The notes under the pieces were generated by a model that saw only the letters and a list, made by a program, of their open reading frames with translations, ran no database searches and had not been told where the DNA came from. A stretch of DNA of 64,000 bases from UBA1563 sp041667115 (lineage in GTDB: Bacteria > Bacteroidota > Ignavibacteria > Ignavibacteriales > Ignavibacteriaceae): positions 1 to 64,000 of the forward strand of contig JBAYFO010000005.1 in NCBI GenBank assembly GCA_041667115.1. The letters are read 5' to 3'. A program made the translations under genes and the position numbers. This document shows positions 1-11,100 of this stretch, one piece after another. Within the stretch, counting starts at the first letter, position 1; each line of letters opens with the position of its first letter.

Positions 1-3000
1 CCGCAATTATCTCTTTTGAATTCGGAATACTATTTATTTCAGACTCATATTTCTGATTAATAAGTTTTCGGGTCACTTCAAATTCTTTTCCTTTGGAAGA
101 AGTCATCGTTGAACCGTCATTGTACCAATTTACCTGTACTGTATTTTCTTTTACATGTTTGAATTCGGTAACAGAAGAAAGTCGGAGCCAGAAATCCCAG
201 TCCTCAAGTACAGGAAGACTTTCATCAAACAAACCAACCTTCGTCACCAAAGATTTTTGAAACACAAAACAGTTAACCGGGGCAATGTTGCCGACCAAAA
301 GCTTATTGCGGTTATAATCAATTGAATAGGGAATAGATTGAGCTTGTAGCGTAAAAACTTCCCCAACTTTTATATAAGAATTTCTTACAGCATCGGAATA
401 AATCACCCTGTGTTCATCACTCAAATTGTTCAAAGCAATTTGTAAATGATTTGAATAGAAAAGATCATCGTCATCAAGTAGCGCGATATATTCTCCATTG
501 GCTGCTTTAATTCCGGTGTTTCTTGAAGCGGCAAGTCCTTTATTGGTTGGATGGTTGATAAGTTTTATTCGCCTATCGCTAAACTGTTCAATGATATCTG
601 TAACATTTTCACCTGCATCATTGACTACAAGGACTTCAATATTTTTATAGCTCTGCTCAAGAACACTTGAAATTGCTTTTTTTAATTTATCAAGACGATT
701 GAAAGTAGGTATTATAACTGAGATCAGTGGTTGCTCTTTACTTGTAAAAACTAAGAACGTCGATTTATATTTAGTGTAATCCAGCTTTTGCAATTGAGCT
801 TTTTTACCATAATGCAATCGAACTTTTACTGTCTCATTCCGCATCTCATCGGTATGCCGGTGTTCTACGCTATTATCTGAAAGTAAATAGAGTCCAAGCC
901 TTTCCGGTATATGTTTGAACTGAACTTTCTCCGAAATTCTAAGCCACCAATCATAATCACCGGCTACTTTAAGTGATTCATCAAAGAAACCAAATTTTTC
1001 ATGCAAAGACTTTCTCCACATCGGTTGTGGCCCAACGCAAGCACAATGGATTAACTGTAGCCGGTCGAATTCCAACCATTCGAAATAACCGGCTGCATCA
1101 TGGTCATCAAATGTCTGGTTTTCTTTCTTTGTTACAAATTGATCAGCATAAACGAGACCAATTTTTTCATTTGCGTCTAATTCATGTGCAAAAATTTCAA
1201 GTGCATCTTTTCTATGACGGTCATCAGTATTAGCATTGGTTACATATTTTCCTGCGGCAATTTTGATTCCTCTATTCCATGCTTGGTAAACGGTTTCCCG
1301 TTCCGTTTTAGTGTACTTGATATTTGCGAACTGACTCTGGTATTCTTTTACAATCTGTTCTTCATTCTGGGTTGAGCCTGAATTGACTATAACAATCTCT
1401 AGTTCACCTTTTTTATATAATGTTTGGTTGATAAGATCATCTAAACATCCACGCAGAAATTTTTCCGAATTATATGTTGATACAATCGCGGAGACTTTAA
1501 ATTCTTTCAACTTTTTTGTTTCACCTTTTTTAATTTCGGAAATTCTCATCAAAGTGTTTTCATGTTGTGGATAAATACTTCTTATTTTTTCAAGCATTAC
1601 AAGCGCATCATCCAATTTGTTAAAATGGATTAATAAGTCTGCAAGATGCGATCCAATAATCCAATGGTTCATTCCGTGTGAAAGAGCCAAAGAAAAAGCC
1701 TCGAGCGATTTATGATAATCGTTTCTATTTAAATAGCTCAAAGCTAGGACATAATAATAGTAAGGATATACCCGTTCATTATGTTGGTCAACAGTTTTCG
1801 GCAGTAAATATTTTTGGGCGTCTATCGAACCAACAATTTTCTCTGTCTGCTTAATTAATTCTTCATTTGCTTCAAAGCCCATCTTCAATTGAGAAAAGAG
1901 TTCGTCATAAGCTTTACTGAACAGTTTATCGGTTTTAATTTTATGAAATAAGTTATCAACCGATCCAAGATTCGGTTGCGGTTTTTGAGGTATCGGGTTA
2001 TACGTTTCCAAATAACTACTTATTCTTTTGGCAAGTAGTTCGCCACTCAATGTCCATGAGAATTTTTTAGCGTTTTCTAACCCTGTTTTTATATATTTTT
2101 CGCGAACTTCAGGTTTTTCCACCTTTACCAGGGCGTTTTTCAAACCTTCTACATCATCTTCCTTAACAAAAATTGCCGCTTCACCGGCTACTTCCTTTAA
2201 TGAAGAATTTTTGCAAGTGATTACAGGGCAACCTGATTTCATCGCTTCGATTATGGGAAGCCCAAATCCCTCATATTTTGAAGGATAAACCAATGCAACC
2301 GCTCCCGAATATGCAGTCGAAAGTTCGTCAACTGTAAGATATACTATTTGATATTTTGCTTTACCTAAAAGTTTTTTAATATCCAGTTCTAATTCTGGAC
2401 TGCCACCGGTAAAAAGAATTTCAAAGTCATTTTTATTTTTTAATTTAGAAAATGCTGCGGCAAACTGAATTACGTTTTTATATAAATTGCGGTTACCCGA
2501 AATAATAAAATATGGTTTTTCAATCTTGTACTTTTTCTTGAAAGCCGCTACCTCTTCTTCACTCTTATGTGAAAACTCATCCGACACGGCATTATAAATA
2601 ATACTAACATCTTTATTTTTATTTTCAGGGTAGAATTTCTTTAGATCCCTTGCGGTGGATTCGGATACCGATAGATATGCAAAAGCTTTTTGAATAGCCT
2701 CTTCTTTTGCGCTCCATTCCGATCCCTCCCATTTAAATAATTCGGGAATAAAATCATGCAGCATAAGAAGAGACGGCGTGTGTTCAGTGTACGTATAGTA
2801 AGTTGAAATGAATAGCGCCGCATTGTTTTCGAAGCAAATCTCATCCAGATAACAAACCTCCGAAGTCATCACTTCATAATCATAAAATAATGGAATTGAA
2901 ATCTTTTCAATCCCAGGTATATCGGGGGCAGTGTTGCCTCTATCAAGTAGTAAAATATTATTTTCTTTTTTACCAAGCTCAGTCAACAGCGAAGTCCAAA

Positions 3001-6000
3001 CTCTGCTTATACCTAACGGTTGATTTTTTTGTAGTTGAAATATGATACCATCGACAACAATTTTTGAGGTTTTTGAAGCTAGTCTTGTAGCACCTTTTAA
3101 TTCACCGGCAATTTGAGCTTCGGCAAAATTATTTTCAATCCAACCAAGCATCTCATTCATTCTATGCTTTATTGTGTGGTTATTTAATACTTTTTGATAA
3201 CCAGCTTCAGCAATTTGTTCAGAACTTTCCGGATCGTTTAAAATGGTTTCAATTGAACTTAGCAACTCTTCCGGTTTATCTGCATCATAATTTATGATGT
3301 CAACTCCATCAGTAAACAGTTTGTTGGATTTTTCACCTAAAATTTTATTTTGAAAAAACACTGCCCCGCTTGCCATTGCTTCAAACGGTCTAACTACCAT
3401 AGTTGGAGAGAGTGAAGGAAGTCCAAGAACAATTTGATAATTGTTCATTGTACTTATAAAATTGAGAGCCCGCTCTTTTGTAGTACCTATTTCTTCTTCA
3501 TAGGAATCAAAGATTTCGGTTTTATTAAAGTTCTTTAATGTGTCAATTAACTTTCTTCTTTGAGAATATGTTCCTTCGTAATAAAATGGGGTTGTCTTTC
3601 CCTTGAAAAAACTTTTGGAAATTCTTTCCGCATATTTTTTAGGCTGAGGGAAAAGTTGTTCATCGATTGCAAAGGGCTGCCATAAAATAGGTTTTCCGTA
3701 CTTTGAAAATAATTCTTCATCAATCTCATGAGCAAAAACAACAGCATCCGCCGACTTCAACGCGTTATCTACAGCAGTAATATTATCATTCCACCAACGA
3801 GCATCTTTTTTAATGGTTGGGTTATTCATACATTCAAATGAGAATAAAATTTTTGTCGAATTATTTGCTTCCCATCTTTTCTGCCAGTCCACATTGTTAT
3901 GAAGATATTGGGCATGCCAATCAGTATTCATCAAAAGGATAAAATCGGAAGTTGGATTTTTTAAGTACTCAAATATTTCTCTGTTGCTATCATTCTGATT
4001 TACGTAAAATGATTTATTAAAAACACCGTAGTGTTTCAATGCTTCGGCATACCCTTCCCGCACAAACCAACTATGACCTTCCGGCATTACAATATCTATC
4101 TTCGGTTTAGATCCTAGTGATCTAACAATATTTAGTGTTTTCTTTTCGTTAGATGATTCAACACTCTTACTTTTAACGGTGGGTAAAAATATTTTCCCAT
4201 TCCCCTGTTTTGGAATACACTCATTTGTATTTAATAATTGCTGCATAACCTGGTAAAACTGCATTCTGATTTTTTGTGAGAATTCAGTAACGTTTATCCC
4301 AAGGTGATCGTTGACTTCTTTCTCTTGAAGAACATTAAAAAACTCAACCAGAAGACCCGGAGTCATTTGAAGCTTAGAATGTTGGTGTATTATTCCCCAC
4401 TGCTCAACCCAGCGCTTTAAGCCACCTGTTTTGGTTTTAATATCATCATACCACCGGTATGCAGAGAGCTCTTCATTAATTGTTGTAACTGAAAATTTAC
4501 TTGCAATCCTTAGCCAATATTCAAGATCCATCGCATAGAAAAGCGATACATCCAAATATCCAACTTCCTTAATAGCTTTAGCATTAACAAAAGTGGATGG
4601 CTGGAGAATATAATTTGATCCCCTCAATAGAGTTTGATAATCGAAGATAATATCATGTGAATATCTTCTGATTTTCTTTCCACTTCTATCAGCCACAGCA
4701 CCATTTCCAATATACAAGCCAGCATCGGGATCCGACAAGTACATTTCGGCGATAAGATTTAACGCACCGGGGAAATAGTAATCGTCCGAATTAATCCACG
4801 CAACAATTTCGCCGGTAGCCTTTTTAAATCCTTTATTTATTGCGTCAGTTTGCCCGTTATCTTTTTCGCTTACCCAATAAGTAAGATACTTCTCATACTT
4901 TTTTATTATTTCAACACTATTATCGGAAGAACCTCCATCAATAATGATATATTCTAGATTTGGATAATTTTGATCGAGTACACTTTTTATCGTGTCTTCA
5001 AGAAACTCACCCTGATTATAAGAAGGAGTGATGATACTGATGCGTGGCAATTTTTCGTTATGTGTATCACCAATCGTTGGAATAGTCCGGGCAGACTTGC
5101 CCGAAGTTTTGAAGGATTGTTGATTCTGTACATCATGTAAATTGAACTCAGCTTCTAAGAGACTGAGTATTTCCGTCTTTTTTTTCTGATCGGCATAATC
5201 CTTAATACTACTGACATCTTTATTATATGATTTCCATGCATATTCATTTCTTATTGAAGATAAATTCAGTCCTTCATTATTCTCGATCATCCGGCTTTCA
5301 AAATTGATAATTGTATCACCATCACAGGGTAAAATTTGGGGAGCTTCATTCCAATGGATTATTTCTTTTTCAATTGCTGCTGCGGCTTCTTGGTTATACT
5401 TATCCATAAACATTAAAGCTTTCTGATCACCGTGGTTTCTCCATCCGGCTATAAGTGCGTTGAAACTATAGAGATCTGTATGACGGAAAAAACGCATCCA
5501 TAATTCAAGATCACCGGCTAAATCGAGATTTGTATCTAAGTGCCCCCCTGCTTTTTCCCACAAAGAACGTTTCCAGAAAGTACTCTCTTGTTGAATAAAA
5601 GGATCATTATATTTTTTAGCTAACAATCTCTCTCTTGTCCACCTCGGCATAATTTCATGAATGCCTGTGAGTTCTCCTTCTTTATTCCAGAATGAGGGTC
5701 TACCGGTTACCCATTCAACAGTTGGAAAAAAAGTAAACAAGTAAGCTATTTTGTAAAGTGCATTCGGATGTAATTTATCATCTGAATTTAACCAACTCAT
5801 TATTGAACCGGTTGTTTTTTCAAATCCCGTCTGAATTGCCTTATACTGCCCCCCATCAGGTTTACTCTGCCAGTAACTTAAAAACTTCTCATACTTCTTT
5901 ATTATCTCAACGGAATTATCAGAACTTCCACCATCCATCACTACATATTCCAAGTTAGGATAGTTCTGACTTAATATTGAATCGATACACTCTTCCAGAT

Positions 6001-8125
6001 ATTCTCCTTGATTAAAGGAAGGAGTTACTATTGAAATTTTGGGAAATTTATTTTTGTCTTTGATAATAGGAACGAACGGAGATTCCACTTTTGGGGTTGC
6101 CGTTTTTTGCCAAAAAATGTTGTATGAAAGTGGTCGGCCAAATTCTTCGTATGATTTATCTGTGTACTTGTGCCAATAATATTCATAGGAATCCTTTGAC
6201 ATTACATAGAGATCATCATCTTTCGAAATATCTTCAAATGGAATAAACTCATTTAATGTTTTGGTCTTGTTGAAGAGATATGGCAATAGTCCGTTTGTCC
6301 ATGTCGTTTCTTTTTGCAGAACTACATCAAAACAATGGAAAGAATAGCCTCCGGGTTTTAAAACGCGATCTATGTCTTGCAATATGTTTTTGTATGTTTC
6401 TTCATTTTCAGGAACATGTTCTAAAGCTGAAATACTAAACACACAGTCAAAATAATTCTCCGGTAAATCTGGATTAAAGTTCCCTATATAATCCAGAACA
6501 AGCTGAAAACCTTTTTTATCGTTGATGGCTGTAGGACCGTTTCCGTTTCCCTCGAACTTATCGATATTCCAGCATTCGTAATCATTTTTCAAAGATTCGA
6601 TAACACGGGAATTCCCTCCTCCTATCTCTAATATCTTTGAACCGACAGGAACATTGTTCTTTATAAAATTAAATGCAAGAAGATCCTGATAAACTTTTAA
6701 ATCACATTTATCCGGATCAATAGTATTAAACCCCGGCAACTTTTCAAATACATTAAAATGATTCTTTTTAGAAAAAGTGTATGCATTCCACTTATCGGTT
6801 TTCAAATTTATCATCGTTTTTCCCCCTGATTGCTCTGCATACTTCCGGCTCAGAATTTCATTATATTTTTTCAAATACGCATTTGCTTGAATTTGTAAAT
6901 CGTAATGCTTGACTGCAAATTCTCTACAAGCGTTTCTGAGGAAATCATTACTGTTGTTTCGAAGTGTCCAGCTAATTCCTTCACCTAAATCCTTGATATC
7001 ACCTTCATCGGCAAGATAGCCTGTCTTCTTATGCGAAATCATATCAGGCATTCCACCTATATTAAAAGCGACTACGGGCGTACCGCATGCAAGTGATTCC
7101 AAAACTGTATTGGGTAGATTGTCTTCAAGTGAGGGTAGTACAAACACATCCGCTAAGCTATAAACCAATGCTAAAGTATTCTCTGAATTTATTGTCCCAA
7201 AATTCAATATTTGATATTTACTTTGTATTGGAGTTCCCGGAGGAAGGTCACCAAAAATTCCAAGAGCAACATCACCTTCGTTATGATCTGCTAGTTGTTC
7301 AAGTGTATCTAGCAATAACGAAAAACCTTTTCTGTGATTCATTACATCGTTTGCTCCAAACAAAATAATTTTTTTGCTAAGCGGAATATTTAATTTCTGC
7401 CGCAATTCATCTTTCTCATAAACCTTAAAAACGTCTAAGGGAAGACCATATGGAATTACATCAACCTGGAATTTTGAAAATAAAGAACTTCTTTTCGCTT
7501 CATCTCCAAGCCATTTACTCGGAGTAACAACGTTTATTTGTAGTTCCTTATATGCTTCTCCTTTTTCTCCGAAAGAATAATACGATTTATCTTTTTGACT
7601 AATGGAACCGAGCTGCGGACACGCATTACAACCATTTAAAAACTTATTACATTTGCCTGTGTAGTGACACCCACCCGTAAAAGGATTCATATCATGCAAA
7701 GTCCATAAGATATTTTTCCCTTTAAGCGACAATGGTAATTCTTTAAAATTAATCATCCCTGCAACCCAGTGAAGATTAATGATGTCAGCTTCTGCTATTT
7801 CTTTTACAAGATCAAGTCTCACCGTGCATGAATTGTCAGTGAAAATCTCCAGCCCTTTCACCCTACCGGGATATTCCTTCAGCATATCCGCCCAATATTT
7901 CCACATCAGCTTCATGCGTGATGAACTATATGAGTCGGGAGAGTTACAATAAGAACTCTCTTTTGGTTGGTTATCGGGAATGACTTTTACGGAAGGGTCT
8001 TTACTTTTTTTATCAAGAACAATAAAAGTAGATTCAACTCCAATTGCTTGTAATCCTTTATGAAGACGGTATGCCGCATTACCGGCGCCGCCAAAATCTT
8101 GTGTACAGAGATGAACTACTTTCAT
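1..8125 (-). CDS. Giant modular glycosyltransferase/methyltransferase (3' end beyond window)
   Basis: One minus-strand frame is open from ATG 8125 to the window edge, at least 2,708 codons, with the C-terminus missing. Modules in order, with approximate residues: GT4 of WcaC-like type (1-425; LPNTVLESLACGTPVV near 340); class I SAM methyltransferase (480-620; KILEIGGGN near 496, RVLKPGGYSFH); GT2 (695-900; ISIVTPSFNQGEYLEE, NSDD); GT2 (1028-1250; ISIITPSYNQGEFLED, NSDD); CgeB-like glycosyltransferase (1343-1658; PFEAMASGAVFF); GT4 (1688-2040; YEGFGLPIIEAMKSGCPVI); helical TPR-like stretch (2045-2205); GT2 (2208-2430); GT2 (2463 onward; LLDDDD, EDWDFWLRLS). No signal peptide or membrane segment is seen, so it probably acts in the cytoplasm, building a repeat unit on a lipid carrier or protein. 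The start overlaps the upstream stop (ATGA) and has GGAAG 8 nt ahead. Acceptors and donors cannot be read from sequence. Confidence 0.88.
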   Translation of the reverse strand, partial: MKVVHLCTQDFGGAGNAAYRLHKGLQAIGVESTFIVLDKKSKDPSVKVIPDNQPKESSYCNSPDSYSSSRMKLMWKYWADMLKEYPGRVKGLEIFTDNSCTVRLDLVKEIAEADIINLHWVAGMINFKELPLSLKGKNILWTLHDMNPFTGGCHYTGKCNKFLNGCNACPQLGSISQKDKSYYSFGEKGEAYKELQINVVTPSKWLGDEAKRSSLFSKFQVDVIPYGLPLDVFKVYEKDELRQKLNIPLSKKIILFGANDVMNHRKGFSLLLDTLEQLADHNEGDVALGIFGDLPPGTPIQSKYQILNFGTINSENTLALVYSLADVFVLPSLEDNLPNTVLESLACGTPVVAFNIGGMPDMISHKKTGYLADEGDIKDLGEGISWTLRNNSNDFLRNACREFAVKHYDLQIQANAYLKKYNEILSRKYAEQSGGKTMINLKTDKWNAYTFSKKNHFNVFEKLPGFNTIDPDKCDLKVYQDLLAFNFIKNNVPVGSKILEIGGGNSRVIESLKNDYECWNIDKFEGNGNGPTAINDKKGFQLVLDYIGNFNPDLPENYFDCVFSISALEHVPENEETYKNILQDIDRVLKPGGYSFHCFDVVLQKETTWTNGLLPYLFNKTKTLNEFIPFEDISKDDDLYVMSKDSYEYYWHKYTDKSYEEFGRPLSYNIFWQKTATPKVESPFVPIIKDKNKFPKISIVTPSFNQGEYLEECIDSILSQNYPNLEYVVMDGGSSDNSVEIIKKYEKFLSYWQSKPDGGQYKAIQTGFEKTTGSIMSWLNSDDKLHPNALYKIAYLFTFFPTVEWVTGRPSFWNKEGELTGIHEIMPRWTRERLLAKKYNDPFIQQESTFWKRSLWEKAGGHLDTNLDLAGDLELWMRFFRHTDLYSFNALIAGWRNHGDQKALMFMDKYNQEAAAAIEKEIIHWNEAPQILPCDGDTIINFESRMIENNEGLNLSSIRNEYAWKSYNKDVSSIKDYADQKKKTEILSLLEAEFNLHDVQNQQSFKTSGKSARTIPTIGDTHNEKLPRISIITPSYNQGEFLEDTIKSVLDQNYPNLEYIIIDGGSSDNSVEIIKKYEKYLTYWVSEKDNGQTDAINKGFKKATGEIVAWINSDDYYFPGALNLIAEMYLSDPDAGLYIGNGAVADRSGKKIRRYSHDIIFDYQTLLRGSNYILQPSTFVNAKAIKEVGYLDVSLFYAMDLEYWLRIASKFSVTTINEELSAYRWYDDIKTKTGGLKRWVEQWGIIHQHSKLQMTPGLLVEFFNVLQEKEVNDHLGINVTEFSQKIRMQFYQVMQQLLNTNECIPKQGNGKIFLPTVKSKSVESSNEKKTLNIVRSLGSKPKIDIVMPEGHSWFVREGYAEALKHYGVFNKSFYVNQNDSNREIFEYLKNPTSDFILLMNTDWHAQYLHNNVDWQKRWEANNSTKILFSFECMNNPTIKKDARWWNDNITAVDNALKSADAVVFAHEIDEELFSKYGKPILWQPFAIDEQLFPQPKKYAERISKSFFKGKTTPFYYEGTYSQRRKLIDTLKNFNKTEIFDSYEEEIGTTKERALNFISTMNNYQIVLGLPSLSPTMVVRPFEAMASGAVFFQNKILGEKSNKLFTDGVDIINYDADKPEELLSSIETILNDPESSEQIAEAGYQKVLNNHTIKHRMNEMLGWIENNFAEAQIAGELKGATRLASKTSKIVVDGIIFQLQKNQPLGISRVWTSLLTELGKKENNILLLDRGNTAPDIPGIEKISIPLFYDYEVMTSEVCYLDEICFENNAALFISTYYTYTEHTPSLLMLHDFIPELFKWEGSEWSAKEEAIQKAFAYLSVSESTARDLKKFYPENKNKDVSIIYNAVSDEFSHKSEEEVAAFKKKYKIEKPYFIISGNRNLYKNVIQFAAAFSKLKNKNDFEILFTGGSPELELDIKKLLGKAKYQIVYLTVDELSTAYSGAVALVYPSKYEGFGLPIIEAMKSGCPVITCKNSSLKEVAGEAAIFVKEDDVEGLKNALVKVEKPEVREKYIKTGLENAKKFSWTLSGELLAKRISSYLETYNPIPQKPQPNLGSVDNLFHKIKTDKLFSKAYDELFSQLKMGFEANEELIKQTEKIVGSIDAQKYLLPKTVDQHNERVYPYYYYVLALSYLNRNDYHKSLEAFSLALSHGMNHWIIGSHLADLLIHFNKLDDALVMLEKIRSIYPQHENTLMRISEIKKGETKKLKEFKVSAIVSTYNSEKFLRGCLDDLINQTLYKKGELEIVIVNSGSTQNEEQIVKEYQSQFANIKYTKTERETVYQAWNRGIKIAAGKYVTNANTDDRHRKDALEIFAHELDANEKIGLVYADQFVTKKENQTFDDHDAAGYFEWLEFDRLQLIHCACVGPQPMWRKSLHEKFGFFDESLKVAGDYDWWLRISEKVQFKHIPERLGLYLLSDNSVEHRHTDEMRNETVKVRLHYGKKAQLQKLDYTKYKSTFLVFTSKEQPLISVIIPTFNRLDKLKKAISSVLEQSYKNIEVLVVNDAGENVTDIIEQFSDRRIKLINHPTNKGLAASRNTGIKAANGEYIALLDDDDLFYSNHLQIALNNLSDEHRVIYSDAVRNSYIKVGEVFTLQAQSIPYSIDYNRNKLLVGNIAPVNCFVFQKSLVTKVGLFDESLPVLEDWDFWLRLSSVTEFKHVKENTVQVNWYNDGSTMTSSKGKEFEVTRKLINQKYESEINSIPNSKEIIA

Positions 8126-11100
8126 TTTATTGCTTCCATAAATAACGAATCCGGTTTTCTGATTGAATTATCTGGTTCTATATCTAAATTGTATTTATTA
8201 AAATTCGGTATCATCGATTCAAAAGCAGTAGTTACTTTTATATTTGTAAACCCGGCGTCCTTTAATAATTTGCTTAGCGAATAACGATCATACATCCACT
8301 GATGTACCTCTCCCGAAAGTCTGAATTTACCTATCTTCGTCGGATCAGGCTCTTTACCGTTCCCGTTATTGTTTTGTCCTCGATTTTTTCTAACTGAATT
8401 AATAACATCTTTTGCTTCGGAACCCATTCTTGCAACCACAAATGCTTCCGCGGGAATTTCCTGCTGTTGCCAGTATTTTAGCATTTCACCACCAGAATAG
8501 TTCCTCACGGTTTGGTCGAATAATTCCAGCATGATCCAATCATATTTAGCTTGTGCATTAAGATCACCGGTTAAAGATTTTCCCATTAAGTCAAGGTAGT
8601 ATTTAGCTATTTGTTCTAAATCCGGAACAACAACCCTGATAATGCCCCCTTTCCGCAGAACATTAAAACAGTTCTTTAAAAATTTTGGAGCGAAAGCTTT
8701 TTGGAAATGTTCAAGTATATGGGAATGATAAACAACATCAAATGAACCATCGCTAAAAGGAAGTGGATTTTTAAGATCAAGTTCCATAACTTCTTTACTA
8801 TAAGAAACGAAGTCGACATTTACCCAATCTTTATGGAACCGGTTCCCGCAACCTAAGTTTAGCAGTTTATTAAAATTGCCTTTATTTAAATCTTTAGATA
8901 AAATTGTCTTATATACATCTAATGCCGTTGCTTTGTAATTTGGCTCTCTCTTTTCCGGACTGGTAGTTTTGGGGATAGGATTACTTTCCTGTAAGTTATG
9001 TTTGTTAACAAAGTGCTGCAGCAATTGTTTGTTTATAACAACATCAGCCGGGTAAACACTGGGCTTGTTCAGCGCCATAACTGTATCGAATTTATTTGTT
9101 TTACCGCAGTGAACCCCTGTACCATCAAGTCCGATGTTTGCGATATGAGATTTAGTCGGATAAATATAGACCCCATTGTTAAGATAGACCGAAAGCAACC
9201 AGCTCATGGTCCATACATCTTTCAGACTACCATTTCTCATTTGCTCGAACATTACCGGGATATCATCGCCACCCTGGTTTATATCAACATTCTTCTTTAG
9301 TAATTCATCATTAAGAAAATTCAGATCATTTATTTTGTGTTTCCATGCTCGTTTCCAAGTAGCCCATCCCCAGCTTCCAATCCTCGGACAAAAGTATAGA
9401 TCATTAGGATATTCACTTAGTATTTCGTTTGGAATCGGGATTGAGTACCCTGAAATACCGTAAATCTTTTCATTCTTTTCGTACTTATTCAGGCAAGTGT
9501 ACATAAAATCAAAGAAATATTTTTGCGGAACACAATCATCTTCAAGTAGAACAAGTCTGTCATATTTCTCAAATACCAAATTGGCGGCGGTAACAATTGA
9601 TTTAGCCAAACCTTGATTTTCAGTTTGATAAACCACTTTGGGGTGAGTCCAATCAATAGATTTAATAAGATTGCGGACTGCATTTACCTCTTCAATATTT
9701 TTAGGTGTCTTTGGTGCGTCGCAGAAAATGTATAAATTTTTTATATCGTTTTGTTTCAGAGAGTTCAAAACTTGTTGAGTGTGCCATGGTCTATTATAAC
9801 AAATTAAAATAACAGGAACATCATTTGTGCGATCGTTTTCGTTTTTAAGTCCAATTAAATTAGTATTTGTTTGATATACCTTATCCGGGTTTATATTTAG
9901 ACTCAAATTTGATGATTCGGCCGGACTCTTAATTAGATCAATTACGAAAGACATGGGCCGCCTTGGACTCTGAACTCTTTTATCATTATCAGGCGTTCTA
10001 GCAACAAAGCCTTTAGAGTAATCAATGTTATTTAACACTGAAGATCCATCAGAGTTATAATAATGAAGCAAATCTACTATCCCCGATTTTACAAATTCCG
10101 TTTTTTGTAAAAGTTCTTCTACATTGGAAATAACCGGGAACCACAAATGTCCCGGGTTTTCAATAGTTCCACCTCCACCGGCATCAAAAATTATTTTACC
10201 GCTGGAATCCTTTAAAGATCTCTCGTAAAGAATATCGCAACCGTAATCAGGTATCGACAACCGGAATGTTGCTCCCGGTTTTAACACTCTATAAATTTCG
10301 TCAAACACAGCAGGAAGTTTTTCATAAGGGATATGTTCAAAAACATCTTCAGCCTGAAAACTATCTACCGAATTATCCTTCAGAGGAAAAGGATTAGTCA
10401 TATCATGTAAAATATGCCGGTGATCTTTTTTCTCGATAGAAAGCCCTATCAATTTTTTGTATTCATCCCGTTCAGGAATGTCCCCCGCATAAAGTTTAAG
10501 TGAAGAATACTCCTTGATATCGTCCCATTCCATTGTTACGTTCAATTCCTTACAAAGCAAAAGTAAATTTTTATCATAAGGATTTTTTATGATTATTTTT
10601 TTTAAAAATTTTGTTGCTTCTTCAAGGCGGGACATTGCAAGATAAGATAATACTATTTTAAAAGCGGCTTCAAGCCCATCACCTGAGAACTGAAAAGCGG
10701 ATTTATAATTTCTTAATGCTATTTCATAATTTTTTAACGAATAATTGATATCTCCCAGTTGATAATAAGCGTCGGAGTTCTCCGGGTCTTCGCTCAAGAT
10801 TTCATAACATTTATTCTTCGCATCTTCATTGTTTTCTTCACTTTTTTTATCGCTCTTCAACTGCTTCTTAAAATTTGAAAAGATATCTTTCCATAAAGAA
10901 GCCTGCTTTTCAAATGAATACTCATCCTTTAAAAATTTACTTGCTTTAATTGCATCTACTTTATTGTATTTGTAGAAAGATTTAAAATCAAGACCAGCTA
11001 TATCCGAGGTATTATAAAGCTTGACACCTTTTTCCGTAAAATGTGAAAAAGTTGCAATCTCTTTTCGTAAAAACACTTTCTTCCCCAGATAGAGAAGATT

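Noticed and set aside
973..1574. Plus-strand ORFs of 60-90 codons within the giant gene
   Set aside because: They are shadows of the minus-strand coding frame, whose conserved GT2 motifs run straight through them.
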